A stretch of DNA of 64,000 nt from Arthrobacter sp. RIT-PI-e (GTDB taxonomy: Bacteria; Actinomycetota; Actinomycetes; Actinomycetales; Micrococcaceae): assembly GCF_001187915.1 (NCBI RefSeq), contig NZ_LGIU01000043.1, positions 1-64,000 of the forward strand. The letters are read 5' to 3'. The position numbers and the translations under genes were made by a program. Under the pieces are notes generated by a model. The model was not told where the DNA came from and made no database searches. It saw only the letters and a list, made by a program, of their open reading frames with translations. This document shows, piece after piece, positions 63,609-64,000 of this stretch (its first letter is position 1; every line of letters begins with the position of its first letter).

Positions 63609-63697
63609 AACTCAGCCAGCCTGTTCTCTTCTGTTCAGTTCGCGGAAGTCCTCGTGAAGGATATCGGGTGTACCTCGGTGCCCCGTACCGGCGGGCA

Positions 63698-63743
63698 CAC
63701 AGGACCGCCTCCCTCCCCGGGTGGGGAGGGAGGCGGTCCTGTG
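63698..63743 (-). terminator. 21-bp perfect hairpin between the BMP gene and the ATPase gene
   Basis: Two perfect 21-base arms (63698-63718 and 63723-63743; outer bases CACAGGACCG) with a 4-base loop. It lies 19 bases past the BMP-lipoprotein stop and 90 bases before the ATPase start. A partial terminator or 3'-stabilising structure would allow more binding protein than transporter. Confidence 0.8.
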
Positions 63744-63761
63744 GTCGGGAGACAGCCGGAG

Positions 63762-64000
63762 CTACTGGGGGCTCGCCGTCGAGTCCACGGTGATCTCACC
63801 GGAGATGATCTGCTCGCGCAGGTCGTCCAGCGTGCCCTGGAGATCGGCCGGGACGTTGGCCTCCTGGTCGTGGAAGGGCGCCAGTGCCACCCCGCCGTTC
63901 TCCAGGGTGCCCACGTACGGGGTGCTGTCGAAGTTCCCGTCGAGGTCGCTGGAGACGACGTCCTCCACGGCTTCGCCCATGAGCTTCATGACCGAGGTGA
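63762..64000 (-). CDS. BMP-family nucleoside-binding lipoprotein, C-terminal part
   Basis: The last ~79 codons of a basic membrane protein (PF02608) receptor; the rest lies beyond the window. Visible: VMKLMGEAVEDVVSSDLDGN, YVGTLENGGVALAPFHDQEA and LREQIISGEITVDSTASPQ. The last is the standard BMP ending (EQIISGEITV). Its position at the head of the ATPase-permease-permease run identifies the import system as nucleoside-type. Confidence 0.88.
   Translation of the reverse strand, partial: TSVMKLMGEAVEDVVSSDLDGNFDSTPYVGTLENGGVALAPFHDQEANVPADLQGTLDDLREQIISGEITVDSTASPQ

Overview
The window is high-GC actinobacterial DNA. WhiB and mycothiol (Mca) proteins, DUF3499/DUF4245/DUF4307/DUF501 families, a type II NADH dehydrogenase and SpoIIM/RDD membrane proteins point to the Micrococcales, most likely an Arthrobacter/Kocuria/Micrococcus-type Micrococcaceae. 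The species cannot be named from the sequence. It is mostly core chromosome with one mobile-element remnant at the left edge. No phage, CRISPR array or defence island was found.

Layout. 1-208 is the 3' end of an IS481-type element, inserted at a CTAG that is also the stop codon of the next gene. 205-7550 holds membrane and envelope genes (TIGR01906 protein, SpoIIM, RDD, L,D-transpeptidase) and a divergent acetyltransferase-TetR / MFS locus. 7647-12167 carries ahcY, a Trm112-like protein, DUF3499, a zincin-like protein, whiB and a frameshifted TIGR03089 gene. 12145-22979 carries gtrA, the purK-purE-LCP operon, manA, femX, glpX, DUF4245, carbonic anhydrase and fumC. 23085-25498 is a TetR-DHA2 efflux operon. 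25584-33986 holds a NUDIX protein, a prepilin-type peptidase, PIN-PhoH, a cis-prenyltransferase, TrhA, mca, DUF4307, greA and rhomboid. 33989-39674 has ilvA and a Leloir cluster (galM / deoR-galT-galK). 40854-47674 is a branched-chain-type ABC uptake cluster. Its permease operon and its separately transcribed, convergent binding-protein gene share a cAMP-receptor-like operator. 47797-64000, nearly all on the minus strand, has a tRNA-Leu(UAA), ndh-2, the conserved eno-divIC-DUF501-ppx-S8 run, and a nucleoside uptake and salvage run (BMP binding protein, ATPase, two permeases, cdd, deoA, dedA, add, mazG).

Two window-wide patterns stand out. First, at least thirteen transcription-unit-leading genes have a -10-like hexamer (mostly TANNNT) exactly twelve bases before the start codon, the arrangement expected for leaderless mRNAs. 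It helps choose several start codons. Second, five genes (TIGR03089, NUDIX, trhA, galM, the binding protein) show displaced frames or missing stops. Three of these sit in G/C homopolymers or a CCCCGG repeat, which suggests local sequence errors or real frameshifts.

I did not find a clearly novel defence or mobile system. The most interesting signals are regulatory: the leaderless architecture, the twin CRP-type sites around the liv cluster, a permease fused to a secreted beta-sandwich domain, and several palindromic operators next to TetR/DeoR genes. No gene-free stretch exceeds about 300 bases.
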